Assembly (NCBI RefSeq): GCF_007280555.1 | Contig: NZ_VKDB01000002.1 | Location: 1 to 64,000 of the forward strand | Direction of reading: 5' to 3' | Source: Deinococcus detaillensis | GTDB taxonomy: Bacteria > Deinococcota > Deinococci > Deinococcales > Deinococcaceae | Length of the DNA: 64,000 nt | In this document: piece by piece, positions 51,917 through 60,586 of the stretch | How positions within the stretch are numbered: the first letter of the stretch is position 1 | Layout: every line of letters begins with the position of its first letter | Translations under genes and position numbers: made by a program | Notes under the pieces: model-generated | Told to the model about the DNA's origin: nothing | The model's input: the letters and a program-made list of their open reading frames with translations, nothing else | Databases searched by the model: none

Positions 51917-52774
51917 ATGAACTGGTTAGCCGCCCTCAACCACCTGACCCAGACCAACCAAGCCGGCGTCCTCGTGACTGTGGCTTCGGTGCGGGGCCAC
52001 GCTCCACGCGAGGCGGGGGCCAAGATGGTGGTCAGCTTAGATGCCACTTGGGACAGTGTGGGCGGCGGCAACCTGGAGATGGCGGCCTGCGAGCGTGCCC
52101 GCGCCCTAATGAGAGCGGGTGTGCAGGCTCCCGAACTGCTGACCTTGCGCCTGACCGACAGCGCCAACAACGAATATGGCCGTCAGTGCTGCGGCGGCGA
52201 AGTTACTTTGCTGCTCGAACCGCTGACCACCGTGCGCCCGCATATCGCCATTTTTGGAGTCGGACACGTGGGCTTAGAACTCGGCGTGATGCTCTCGCGC
52301 TTGCCGGTCAACTTACATCTGGTGGATTCACGGGAAGCTCAACTTACGCCAGAGCGCTTGGCCCTGCTCGAACAAGGCGCGGCCAAACTCCACGTCCACC
52401 ACTCTCCCATCCCCGAAATGAGCCTCTACGATCTGCCCGCCGGAAGCCACCTCGTCATCATGACCCACGACCACGCCGAGGACGCGGCTTTGTGTGACGC
52501 GGCGCTGAGGCGGCCCGAACTGGGTTTCATAGGTCTAATCGGCTCCAAAGTCAAATGGATCCGTTTTCAAGAACAACTTAAAGCGGTGGGCCACACCGAG
52601 GGAGATTTGCAGCGCCTCACCTCCCCGGTTGGCCTCAGCCACATCAAAGGCAAAACGCCCGCCGTGATTGCCATCGGCGTGGCGGCTCAGCTGGTGGCCG
52701 TGCTGGAAGCGGCGCAGAGCCGACCTCTTTTTCCCAGCACCCAGCCGCCGACAGCCGCCAAAGGAACTCCATGA
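51917..52774 (+). CDS. xdhC: Xanthine dehydrogenase accessory protein XdhC
   Basis: A 285-residue chaperone that binds molybdenum cofactor, promotes its sulfuration and inserts it into XdhB. N-terminal HAPREAGAKMVV and GGGNLE, the CCGGEV segment, and the Rossmann domain FGVGHVGLELGVML with GLIGSKVKW are family features. AAAAGGAG precedes the ATG. It overlaps guaD by 4 bp. Confidence 0.95.
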   Translation: MNWLAALNHLTQTNQAGVLVTVASVRGHAPREAGAKMVVSLDATWDSVGGGNLEMAACERARALMRAGVQAPELLTLRLTDSANNEYGRQCCGGEVTLLLEPLTTVRPHIAIFGVGHVGLELGVMLSRLPVNLHLVDSREAQLTPERLALLEQGAAKLHVHHSPIPEMSLYDLPAGSHLVIMTHDHAEDAALCDAALRRPELGFIGLIGSKVKWIRFQEQLKAVGHTEGDLQRLTSPVGLSHIKGKTPAVIAIGVAAQLVAVLEAAQSRPLFPSTQPPTAAKGTP

Positions 52775-54096
52775 CTTTATACCGCGCCACCTTCCTCCAC
52801 ACTCCAGTCAACCCCTTCCACCATTCAGACGCGCTCAAGAGAGAAGACGACGGCGGCTTGCTGGTTCAGAACGGCCAAATTAGAGAGAGCGGCAGTTTTG
52901 CTGACCTCAAAGCGGCGCACCCCACCGAAACGGTGGAAGACCTGCGCGGCGGGCTGCTCCTGCCCGGTTTCATTGACACCCACGTGCATTATCCGCAGGT
53001 TCGCGTCATCGGCGGCTTGGGCGTGCCGCTCCTCGATTGGCTGGACAAGTACGCCCTGCCGGAGGAGGCCCGCTTCGGTGATTCTGCCCACGCTGCCACC
53101 GTGGCCCGTGAGTTCGTATCGGGCCTGATCAGCAGCGGCACCACCACCGCGTTGGTGTTCGGCTCGCACTTTGCCAACGCGGTGGACACTTTGTTTCAGG
53201 AAACCGAGCGGGTGGGTTTGCGAACTGTGGCGGGCCAAGTGGTGAGTGACCGGATGCTGCGCCCAGAGCTTCACACCACCCCCGAGCGGGCCTACAGCGA
53301 AGGCAAAGCGCTGATCGAAAAGTGGCACGGCAAAGGCGAGAACCGTTACGCCGTTACCCCGCGCTTTTCGCTGTCGGCTTCGGAAGGCATCTTGGAGGCC
53401 TGCGCGGCGCTGATGAAGGAATTTCCCGACGTGCATTTCACCTCGCACAGCAACGAGAACCTGAAAGAAGTGGAGACGGTGCGCCAACTGTTTCCAAAGA
53501 GCCGCGACTACATCGACACCTACGAGCAGGCTGGACTGCTGGGTCGCCGCAGCGTGCTGGCCCACAACGTCCACATGACCGGCCGTGAGCTGAGTGCAAT
53601 GGCCACGCACAGTTGCACTTCGGCGCACTGCCCGTGCAGCAATTCGGCGCTGGGGAGCGGATTTTTCCCGCTCAAGCGCCACCTCGCGGCGGGCGTGCGC
53701 GTCTCGCTCGGCACCGACGTTGGTGGCGGCACCGGCTTTTCGATGCTTAAGGAAGGCTTGCAGGCTTACTTCATGCAGCAACTTCTAGGTGACAGCGGCG
53801 TGGCGCTTGAGCCGTCTCACCTGCTCTACCTTGCCACCCGCGCCGGAGCCGAGGCGCTGGAGATGGACGGGCAAATCGGAGATTTCAGTGCGGGCAAGGC
53901 CTTTGATGCCTCCCTCTTTCAGCCGCCGGAAGGCTCGACCATGCAGGCTGTTCTCAACAACGCACACAGCACCGAACGCGCCCTCGCTTCTCTCTTCGCG
54001 GGCGGCACGCAGGCCGATGTCAAACGCGTCTGGATCGGCGGCAAAGAAGTGTTTAGCCGCCGTGAAACTGCACAGGCCGAGCCGGTCAGCGCCTAA
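52771..54096 (+). CDS. guaD: Guanine deaminase
   Basis: A 441-residue amidohydrolase that converts guanine to xanthine and ammonia. Zinc ligands are in FIDTHVHYPQ, HSNEN, LAHNVHM and LGTDVGGGTGFSML. The segment CTSAHCPCSNSALGSG is typical of guanine deaminases. It supplies xanthine to XdhAB in the same operon. The start overlaps xdhC (ATGA). Confidence 0.96.
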   Translation: MTLYRATFLHTPVNPFHHSDALKREDDGGLLVQNGQIRESGSFADLKAAHPTETVEDLRGGLLLPGFIDTHVHYPQVRVIGGLGVPLLDWLDKYALPEEARFGDSAHAATVAREFVSGLISSGTTTALVFGSHFANAVDTLFQETERVGLRTVAGQVVSDRMLRPELHTTPERAYSEGKALIEKWHGKGENRYAVTPRFSLSASEGILEACAALMKEFPDVHFTSHSNENLKEVETVRQLFPKSRDYIDTYEQAGLLGRRSVLAHNVHMTGRELSAMATHSCTSAHCPCSNSALGSGFFPLKRHLAAGVRVSLGTDVGGGTGFSMLKEGLQAYFMQQLLGDSGVALEPSHLLYLATRAGAEALEMDGQIGDFSAGKAFDASLFQPPEGSTMQAVLNNAHSTERALASLFAGGTQADVKRVWIGGKEVFSRRETAQAEPVSA

Positions 54097-54241
54097 ATGG
54101 TACGCGCTTAAATGACACGCGCCCGGTCTCGTGACGGCCCACACCTGACCCCTCTGCCTTGACCCACTTCGCCCGCCGTTTCCCGCCGCCCATCCCCGCC
54201 GCCCGTTCCTGCCCACCCGCACTGCTCCACAGGAGAAGTCC

Positions 54242-55645
54242 ATGTCACGAGCCTCCGACCTTCCCGTCTCGCCCCCCGTTTCGGCTTTTGATCGGTATTT
54301 CGAAATCACCAAAACCGGCTCGAACATACCGCAGGAAATCCGCGCCGGAATCACCACCTTCCTCACCATGAGCTACATTCTGTTCGTCAATCCGCAGGTG
54401 CTGAGCAGCGCCATCAAGATCGATAACGCCTTCGTGCAAATCTTGATGACCACCGCCATCGCCGCCGCTTTCGGTTCGCTGGTGATGGGCCTGATCGCCC
54501 GCTATCCGTTCGCGCAGGCTCCGGGCATGGGACTGAATGCTTTTTTTGCCTACACCGTGGTGCTGACTCAGGGCATTCCGTGGCAAACGGCGCTGGGCGC
54601 GGTGTTTATCTCGGGAGTGCTGTTCGTGGTGCTCAGCGTTGTGGGCGCTCGGCAGGCCATTGTCAAGGCCATTCCGCTCAGCCTCAAGTTTGCGATCACG
54701 GCGGGCATCGGGGCGTTCTTGGCCTTCCTCGGCCTCAAAAATGCTGGCATCGTCGTCACCAACCCCGCCACCTTCGTGGCGATGGGCCGCTTGGTTGACC
54801 CGACCGTCTGGGTGGCGCTCATCGGCCTGATCATCTCGGCGGTGCTGCTGAAGCGCAAAGTCACCGGCGCGATTCTCTACGGCATTCTGATCACCACCGT
54901 GATTGCCATCATCAGCCGCGCTCCGGTGTATGCGGGCGGCCCCAAAGGTGCGCTGCAAGCTTTCCCCGGTTTTGAAGGCAAGATCCTCGGCATCTTCGCC
55001 ACCCCGATCTGGCCTTCGGGTTTGGTCGGTCAACTCGACATCGGCGGCGCGGTCGGCTTAGGGCTCATCAGCGTGGTGTTTACCTTCTTCTTTGTGGACT
55101 TCTTCGACGCCACCGGCACCCTGACTGGCCTGGCCCAGCGCTCCGGCTTTCTGGACGCCAACGGCGATATGCCCCGCGCCCGCCGCACCTTTGCGATGGA
55201 CGGCTTGGCGGCGATGTTCGGCGCGTTCATGGGCAGTTCCACCACCACCGCTTATGTGGAGTCGGCCTCCGGCATCGGCGCAGGTGGGCGTACCGGCCTG
55301 ACCGCCGTGACCGTCGGGGTGCTGTTCCTCCTGAGCATGTTCATCTGGCCACTGGCCGCCGCGATTCCGGCTGCCGCCACCGCTCCGGCGCTGATTTTGG
55401 TGGGCGCGATGATGATGGAAGGCGTGATTCACGTGGACTGGGAAGACATGTCCGAAGCGCTGCCCTCGTTTCTCACCATCATCCTCATGCCGCTGACTTT
55501 CAGCATCGCCAACGGCGTCAGCCTCGGCGTGATCAGCTACTGCCTCGTCAAAGGCCTCAGCGGTGAGGCCCGCAAAGTCAGTCCGATTTTGTACGGCGTG
55601 GCGGCGCTGCTGATTATTCGTTACATCTGGCTGGCGGAGGGTTGA
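54242..55645 (+). CDS. NCS2-family purine permease (AzgA/PbuG-like)
   Basis: A 467-residue membrane protein with 12-14 predicted spans. PGMGLNAFFAYTVVL and the TM8-TM10 region VDFFDATGTLTGLAQRSGF with GSSTTTAYVESASGIGAGGRTG are characteristic of the AzgA-like hypoxanthine/guanine/adenine branch. Position after guaD fits import of guanine or hypoxanthine by proton symport. AGGAGA lies 6 nt upstream. Confidence 0.94.
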   Translation: MSRASDLPVSPPVSAFDRYFEITKTGSNIPQEIRAGITTFLTMSYILFVNPQVLSSAIKIDNAFVQILMTTAIAAAFGSLVMGLIARYPFAQAPGMGLNAFFAYTVVLTQGIPWQTALGAVFISGVLFVVLSVVGARQAIVKAIPLSLKFAITAGIGAFLAFLGLKNAGIVVTNPATFVAMGRLVDPTVWVALIGLIISAVLLKRKVTGAILYGILITTVIAIISRAPVYAGGPKGALQAFPGFEGKILGIFATPIWPSGLVGQLDIGGAVGLGLISVVFTFFFVDFFDATGTLTGLAQRSGFLDANGDMPRARRTFAMDGLAAMFGAFMGSSTTTAYVESASGIGAGGRTGLTAVTVGVLFLLSMFIWPLAAAIPAAATAPALILVGAMMMEGVIHVDWEDMSEALPSFLTIILMPLTFSIANGVSLGVISYCLVKGLSGEARKVSPILYGVAALLIIRYIWLAEG

Positions 55646-55647
55646 GC

Positions 55648-55857
55648 ATGACGAATGAAATGAACGGCGTGACGCTGAATCACCCCGAAGCGCTGGCCTT
55701 ACTGACTTGGCTAGACGAACTGCACTTGCAAGTTCCCGCTGCTGCTGATCCGGCTTTGCACGCGGCTATGGCCAAACTGCGCTCGGCCAAGGGTCAGGAA
55801 GCTGAACTCGTGGAAGGCTCCGGGCGGGTGTACGATCTGAGTCCAAAGAGTAAGTAA
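55648..55857 (+). CDS. Small conserved-looking protein of unknown function
   Basis: A 69-residue protein starting at ATG 55648 with GGAGG 7 nt upstream, 2 bp after the permease stop, so cotranscribed. It is probably two or three helices (EALALLTWLDELHLQV; ALHAAMAKLRSAKG) with an acidic, soluble character. I do not recognise it. A strong terminator follows, making it the last gene of the xdh operon. Confidence 0.65.
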   Translation: MTNEMNGVTLNHPEALALLTWLDELHLQVPAAADPALHAAMAKLRSAKGQEAELVEGSGRVYDLSPKSK

Positions 55858-55874
55858 CCTCAACCACCCACGCA

Positions 55875-55922
55875 GCGCGGGCCTGTTCTCAGTAGAGGAA
55901 ATAGGCCCGCGCCGTTTTGCTT
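55875..55922 (+). terminator. Terminator of the xdh operon
   Basis: GCGCGGGCCT (55875-55884) pairs with AGGCCCGCGC (55903-55912) and is followed by CGTTTTGCTTTT. Confidence 0.85.
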
Positions 55923-55988
55923 TTCCATACATCGTAGATTTAGCTATCACTATCACTATTCCGATTTTTCAGCTAAGATAATGCTGAC

Positions 55989-56756
55989 ATGAATTTACAT
56001 CGACGCAACACCGTGAGGGGCGCTCTGGCTGGCGTGGGTCTGATTTCTCTACTCACCGCTTGCCCGAGGCCAACGCCGCCGCCGCCCTACGCCTCCTTCA
56101 ATTTGACCTTCAAGTTTCCGCCGCTGCCCGCTTCCGCCAACTTGGGTAATACCTACCTCGCCGCCATCGCTTTTGACGCCGACACCGGGGCCATCAGTGT
56201 GGTCAACAGCCAGTCACTCGGGTACGGCGCTCCGGGCGGCTCTCAAAGTAACACCGTACAGCTGAACTTGTACGGCCTCGACGGACTGCTGAACGGCACG
56301 GTCTACGGTCAAAAAGAAGCCAAGAAAATCAACTGCTCTCAGGCCTTTGCCAAAGGCGAAGCCGACGGTATCAAGGACATCAAAGTCACGCCGGAAGGGG
56401 CCAAGACCTGCAACGTCTACTTCGTTATCTTCGAGGACAAAGACGGCAACCGCTCGCCGAGCAACGCCGAAGAGATTTATATGACCCACGACATCGTGAG
56501 CTACGCCAGCAGCCCCTTGACGTTCAGTTACGGCAGCGAAGACGGCCATTCTGCGGTGAGCGGCAGCCGCAACAAAGGCTGGTCATTGGTGCGCCACCAA
56601 GTTTTGCAGCCGACCAGCACGCCGGGTCAGTACTTGGTCAGCATGAACAGCGCGCCCGCCGAAGATCAGGCTATTGCGATCAACATGCACGTCCCCAGCG
56701 CCTTTTACACCAGCCAGAGCTTGCCCAGCGCCCAGCTTGGCGGGAGCCAGAAATGA
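55989..56756 (+). CDS. Lipoprotein of unknown function (paralogue 1)
   Basis: A 255-residue protein with a type II signal peptide; the lipobox is LTAC (Cys25). The mature part has beta-rich segments and a calcium-loop-like DKDGNRSPSNAEE (about 155-167), then THDIVSYA and GWSLVRHQV. The next gene's product repeats this order, so the two are paralogues. GATAAT lies 6 nt before the ATG with no ribosome binding site, suggesting a leaderless mRNA. It overlaps the second lipoprotein gene by 4 bp. No family recognised. Confidence 0.8.
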   Translation: MNLHRRNTVRGALAGVGLISLLTACPRPTPPPPYASFNLTFKFPPLPASANLGNTYLAAIAFDADTGAISVVNSQSLGYGAPGGSQSNTVQLNLYGLDGLLNGTVYGQKEAKKINCSQAFAKGEADGIKDIKVTPEGAKTCNVYFVIFEDKDGNRSPSNAEEIYMTHDIVSYASSPLTFSYGSEDGHSAVSGSRNKGWSLVRHQVLQPTSTPGQYLVSMNSAPAEDQAIAINMHVPSAFYTSQSLPSAQLGGSQK

Positions 56757-57391
56757 AAACCACTTACGCCGCTTCTGCTTTGCCGCTGCTGCTGCTGGGT
56801 AGCCTGCTGAGTGCTTGTAGTCAGAGCAACGCCGCCACCGGAGGCCGTCCCGAACTGCCCACCGCCAGCGAAGTGCGCCACCCCGCCGCGCCCAAAGGAG
56901 CGCCCGTGTTCCTGAGCTTGCTGACCGAAGGCAATGTCAGCTTGTACCAAGTGGGTGTCAAGGAAGACGCCACTTCCACCAGCGTCAATCCGCTGGCGCT
57001 CGGCGACGGGTACAAGGGCCGCACCGTGCCGATCAGCGAGGCGCTGCCCGCTGACGCGGTTGACATCAAGGTCAGCGACGCCACCGCCAAAGTCGTGCTG
57101 CTGCACTGGGTAATGTGGCAAGACAAAAACAACAACGGCTCACTCGACGGCGGCGAGAGTTTGCCGCTGCTCAGCCACGACCGCGTGGTCTACGCCGATC
57201 AAACCGTGAACGTGACGTTTCAAACCCTGAGTCCCGATATGGTTCAAAAGTGGAACTTCGCCCAGGGCTGGAGCCGCGCCGCCCACTACGTCTACAAACC
57301 GCTGGACACCCAAACCTACCGCCGGAGCTTGGAAACCAACGGCCTGAGCCGCTTTGAACTGCACCAGCCCACGCCCCTCACCAGTATGTAA
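56753..57391 (+). CDS. Lipoprotein of unknown function (paralogue 2)
   Basis: A 212-residue protein with lipobox LSAC (Cys22). It holds DKNNNGSLDGGE (about 123-134), an EF-hand-like calcium loop, followed by SHDRVVYA and GWSRAAHYV, matching the order in the upstream paralogue. It overlaps that gene by ATGA. The pair likely acts together at the cell envelope, perhaps binding calcium; the role is unknown. A terminator follows. Confidence 0.8.
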   Translation: MKTTYAASALPLLLLGSLLSACSQSNAATGGRPELPTASEVRHPAAPKGAPVFLSLLTEGNVSLYQVGVKEDATSTSVNPLALGDGYKGRTVPISEALPADAVDIKVSDATAKVVLLHWVMWQDKNNNGSLDGGESLPLLSHDRVVYADQTVNVTFQTLSPDMVQKWNFAQGWSRAAHYVYKPLDTQTYRRSLETNGLSRFELHQPTPLTSM

Positions 57392-57409
57392 TTCAAGTCT
57401 GCCTGAACG

Positions 57410-57434
57410 CCCCACTGCAAGGTGGGGTTTTTTG
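57410..57434 (+). terminator. Terminator of the lipoprotein pair
   Basis: CCCCAC and GTGGGG (57410-57415, 57422-57427) form a short stem followed by TTTTTT. Confidence 0.88.
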
Positions 57435-57611
57435 TTGCTGCCGTAGTGGCTCTGCACCCAGTCCAAAATTTTGAACTGAGACGCGGGTCAGGGGCTTTTT
57501 TGCTGTCTGTGTAGGCCCTTGTCCTTTTGCTGCCGGTGGTTCAAGTCACGGCAGACACACCAAAATGTCAATTTATTTTTAGAATTTGACCTTAATCCTT
57601 TCGCGGCAGAG

Positions 57612-57640
57612 TTGACACAAGGCTTAATGTCTGCTTAACT
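57612..57640 (+). promoter_or_regulatory. Promoter of the NCS2 permease gene
   Basis: TTGACA (57612-57617) and TTAACT (57635-57640) are 17 nt apart. The predicted start lies just before a HucR-type palindrome. The region between the terminator at 57434 and this promoter shows no gene. Confidence 0.75.
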
Positions 57641-57648
57641 CACTTTAA

Positions 57649-57666
57649 TATTTAGCCAACTAAGTA
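57649..57666. promoter_or_regulatory. HucR-type operator upstream of the NCS2 permease
   Basis: TATTTAGCCAACTAAGTA has the same 7+4+7 layout as the uraD site, and its half-sites differ from that site at one base. It lies 8 nt after the -10, in the early transcribed region, as at uraD. Confidence 0.8.
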
Positions 57667-57705
57667 TTCCGTATGTGGCAAATTGCCGCTGTGGCGTTTC
57701 GCTCT

Positions 57706-57726
57706 ATCCCGCAAGCTTAGCGGGAT
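57706..57726 (+). promoter_or_regulatory. Leader hairpin before the NCS2 permease
   Basis: ATCCCGC (57706-57712) pairs with GCGGGAT (57720-57726), directly before the GGGGGG ribosome binding site. It may modulate translation start; no U-run follows, so it is not a terminator. Confidence 0.4.
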
Positions 57727-57741
57727 TTGGGGGGCCTAGTC

Positions 57742-59121
57742 ATGACTAAAATCGCTCGTTCACCGTCCGCCGTTCACCCCGTCGATGAAATTTTGCCGGC
57801 CCAGAACATGATCGCTTTTGGCCTCCAACACGTGCTGAGCATGTACGCGGGAATTGTGGCGGTGCCGCTTGTGCTGGCCAGCGCCCTGGGACTTCCCAGC
57901 AGCGACGTGGTGCTGATTATTGGAGCCAGCTTTTTTATGTGCGGCGTCGCCACTTTGATTCAGACGCTCGGCTTCGGCGTGTTTGGGGCCAAACTGCCCA
58001 TCGTGCAGGGCACCACCTTCGCCTCGGTGGCCACCATGATCTTGATCGGCAAGCAAGCGGGGCTGCCGGGGATTTTCGGCGCGGTGATCGCGGGCGGGCT
58101 GTTCACGGTGCTGGCCGCGCCGTATTTCTCGCGCCTCCTGCGCTTTTTTCCGCCGGTGGTGGCTGGCACCGTCATTACCATGATCGGCGTCTCTCTGTTG
58201 CCGGTGGCGATCAAGTGGGCGGGCGGCGGCGTGCCGAGTTTGCCGACTTTCGGTTCACCCAGTAACCTCGCACTGGCCGGCATTACTCTCCTCATCGTGC
58301 TGCTGATCACCCGCTTCGGGCACGGCTTCGTGGGCCGGGTGGCGGTGTTGCTGGGTCTGGTGATAGGCACTGTGATCGCCGCCGCCGTGGGCAAAGCCGA
58401 CTTCTCCGGCGTGGCGAACGCGGCTTGGTTCGGCTTCTCGGTTCCGTTTCACTTCGGCACGCCAACCTTTGCCCTGGTGCCGGTGCTGTCGATGATCATT
58501 GTGATGCTGGTCGTGATGGTAGAAACCACCGCCGATCTGCTGGCGATTGGCGAGGTCGCCGGCAAAGAAGTGGACGCCAAAACGGTGGCCAATGGCCTGC
58601 GGGCCGACGGGCTGTCTACTGCGCTGGGCGGGATCTTTAACGCTTTCCCCTTCACTGCCTTTGCCCAAAATGTCGGTTTGGTGCGCTTTACCGGCATTAA
58701 GAGCCGCTTCGTGGTGGCGGTGGCAGGCGTGATTTTAATGATGCTGGGCTTTTTGCCCAAACTCAGTGCGCTGGTCTCGGCCATTCCGCTTCCAGTGCTG
58801 GGCGGCGCAGGCTTGGTGCTGTTCGGCAGCGTGGCGGCGGCGGGCATTCAGACGCTGGCCAAGGTCAATATGGCCGACAACCGCAACTTGATTATCGTGG
58901 CCATCAGCATCGCGCTGGGCGTCATTCCGTCCACCGTGCCGAACTTTTACGCCCAGCTTCCCGATCAAGCGCGTTTGTTTCTCGACAGCGGCATCACAGC
59001 GGCCAGCTTATCGGCGATCTTGCTCAACATCCTCTTTAATTTGCTTAGCACAGGCCGTGAGCGCCTGTCATCCACGGCGGAAGTGGCCGCCCACGCGCCG
59101 CAAGTGGGCGACATTCACTAA
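57742..59121 (+). CDS. NCS2-family xanthine/urate permease
   Basis: A 459-residue nucleobase:cation symporter. QNMIAFGLQHVLSMYAG and VQGTTFASVATM (TM1/TM3 region), VETTADLLAIGEVAGKEV (TM8 motif) and GIFNAFPFTAFAQNVGLV place it in the xanthine/urate branch (PucJ/UacT/XanQ-like). The start at 57742 has GGGGGG 7 nt upstream; an earlier in-frame TTG is less likely. A HucR-type operator in its promoter argues for urate or xanthine as substrate. It stands alone with a terminator. Confidence 0.93.
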   Translation: MTKIARSPSAVHPVDEILPAQNMIAFGLQHVLSMYAGIVAVPLVLASALGLPSSDVVLIIGASFFMCGVATLIQTLGFGVFGAKLPIVQGTTFASVATMILIGKQAGLPGIFGAVIAGGLFTVLAAPYFSRLLRFFPPVVAGTVITMIGVSLLPVAIKWAGGGVPSLPTFGSPSNLALAGITLLIVLLITRFGHGFVGRVAVLLGLVIGTVIAAAVGKADFSGVANAAWFGFSVPFHFGTPTFALVPVLSMIIVMLVVMVETTADLLAIGEVAGKEVDAKTVANGLRADGLSTALGGIFNAFPFTAFAQNVGLVRFTGIKSRFVVAVAGVILMMLGFLPKLSALVSAIPLPVLGGAGLVLFGSVAAAGIQTLAKVNMADNRNLIIVAISIALGVIPSTVPNFYAQLPDQARLFLDSGITAASLSAILLNILFNLLSTGRERLSSTAEVAAHAPQVGDIH

Positions 59122-59140
59122 CGCTAAACACCATCCACTC

Positions 59141-59175
59141 AAATGCCGCCCGAAGTTCAGAGGGCGGCATTTTCA
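59141..59175 (+). terminator. Terminator of the NCS2 permease gene
   Basis: AAATGCCGCCC (59141-59151) and GGGCGGCATTT (59162-59172) pair over 11 bp, followed by TTCAC. The A/T ends could make it work in both directions. Confidence 0.85.
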
Positions 59176-59184
59176 CATTTCCCC

Positions 59185-59213
59185 TTGTGATTTCCATTCC
59201 AATCTGTTATGCT
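59185..59213 (+). promoter_or_regulatory. Promoter of the small protein/LRR pair
   Basis: TTGTGA (59185-59190) and TATGCT (59208-59213) are separated by 17 nt. Transcription would start near 59220, giving a ~45-nt leader that includes AAGGAGGA. Confidence 0.6.
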
Positions 59214-59264
59214 ATAGACGTAATTGAGGTAAAGATATTAAGATATGGACTCAAGGAGGAACCG

Positions 59265-59576
59265 ATGCTCTACCGTCACGGCGATGTTCTGGTTCAAAGT
59301 GTTTCTGAGCAGAGTGTCTCTGATCTGCCTGCCGCCCACCCCCGCCCCGGCGTTACGCTGGCACGCGGCGAAGTCACCGGCCACAGCCACCGTTTCCGAG
59401 ACGCGGCGAGCGTGCAACTCTACACCGTCGGTGCAGACACTTACGCGCAGGTGCTGGCCGAAAGCGCCGAGCTGATTCACGAAGAACATGCCACCATCAC
59501 CTTGCCGCGCGGCCTTTACAAAGTCTGGATGCAGCGCGAATACAGCCCCGAAGCCATTCGGCGGGTGCTGGACTGA
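59265..59576 (+). CDS. Small conserved protein of unknown function, partner of the LRR gene
   Basis: A 103-residue protein starting MLYRHGDVLV with AAGGAGGA 4 nt upstream; longer in-frame starts lack this site. The central LARGEVTGHSHRF and the later HEEHATITLPRGLYKVWMQREYSPEAIRRV recall small proteins found next to LRR/DUF6745-like genes. His residues in the two motifs could bind a metal in a small beta-barrel (cupin-like); this is a guess. The stop overlaps the LRR start (TGATG), so the two are cotranslated. Confidence 0.8.
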   Translation: MLYRHGDVLVQSVSEQSVSDLPAAHPRPGVTLARGEVTGHSHRFRDAASVQLYTVGADTYAQVLAESAELIHEEHATITLPRGLYKVWMQREYSPEAIRRVLD

Positions 59577-60586
59577 TGCTGGCCAGTCTGGGTACAGGTT
59601 CGCTCAGCGCGGCGCAGGCGAAAGAGGTGATTCTGAGCGGCCAAGTCGGCGGCCCGCTCAGCTTCCGGGGGCGCTTGGATTTATCTGGCGAAAAGAATCT
59701 GCGCTTGCCCGATCACCTCAGCGGCGACACGCTCGACATCAGCGGTACCCAGCTGAGTGCTCTGCCCGAACACCTCCAAGTCGGCGAGCTGATCGCCAAA
59801 AACCTGCCGCTCAGTGAGGTTCCGGCCAGCTTGCGGGTGCAGTTCCGGCTGACACTGGACGGCTGCGCCCGCTTGCAACACCTTCCCCAAAATCTGACGG
59901 TCGGTTCGCTGAGCTTGCAGGACTGCCTCTCTCTGGAGACGCTCCCAGAAGGTCTCAACGTCTGCTTTCTCAACGTGAGCCGCTGTGAAGCGCTTGTCAA
60001 CTGGCCCCGGCAGGCCGAGGTGCGTTTCGGGCATCTGCTGGCCCGCGATTGCCTGAGCCTGCGCGGTCTTCCGAGCTGGCTGAACCAACTGGCCCAGCTC
60101 GATCTTTCGGGTTGCCGGGGCGTTACGGCGCTGCCGCCGCACCTCAAAATCAGCGGCTGGCTGGACGTGGCGGGCAGTGGCCTGACTGCTCTCCCAGCCC
60201 AGCGGCCCGCCTTGCGCTGGCGCGGCGTGCGAATCAGCGAGCGGCTGGCCTTTGAGCCGGAAACCATCAGCGGCGTGGAAATCGTGGCCGAGCCAAACAC
60301 CGAAGTGCGCCGCGTGATGATGGAGCGGGTCGGCTACGAGCGCTTTTTGGACGAAGTCGGGGCGCGAGTCCTCGACCGCGACACCGATGCGGGCGGCGAA
60401 CGGGTGCTGGTGCGGGTGGAGTTGCCGGAAGACGAGCCGTTCGTGGCGGTGTGTGTCAGTTGCCCGTCGACGGGGAGGCGCTACACCCTGCGCGTGCCGC
60501 CGACCATTACCCGCGCTCAAGCGGCCTCGGCGTGGCTGGCGGGCTTTGACGAGCCGAGTCTTTATCGGCCAGCGGTGGAAGCGTGA
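59576..60586 (+). CDS. Leucine-rich-repeat protein with DUF6745-like C-terminus
   Basis: A 336-residue protein. Residues about 45-220 are LRR-like units of ~20 residues, each with Leu/Cys spacing (LSLQDCLSLETLPEGL; LDLSGCRGVTALPPHL). The C-terminal ~100 residues (RRVMMERVGYERFLDE; DEPFVAVCVSCPSTGRRY) resemble DUF6745. Repeats carry many Cys residues at matching positions. There is no signal peptide. It may play the role of the LRR protein STM4015, which accompanies STM4011-4014 genes in other genomes; this is inference. Its end overlaps the convergent STM4011-type gene by 25 bp. Confidence 0.82.
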   Translation: MLASLGTGSLSAAQAKEVILSGQVGGPLSFRGRLDLSGEKNLRLPDHLSGDTLDISGTQLSALPEHLQVGELIAKNLPLSEVPASLRVQFRLTLDGCARLQHLPQNLTVGSLSLQDCLSLETLPEGLNVCFLNVSRCEALVNWPRQAEVRFGHLLARDCLSLRGLPSWLNQLAQLDLSGCRGVTALPPHLKISGWLDVAGSGLTALPAQRPALRWRGVRISERLAFEPETISGVEIVAEPNTEVRRVMMERVGYERFLDEVGARVLDRDTDAGGERVLVRVELPEDEPFVAVCVSCPSTGRRYTLRVPPTITRAQAASAWLAGFDEPSLYRPAVEA

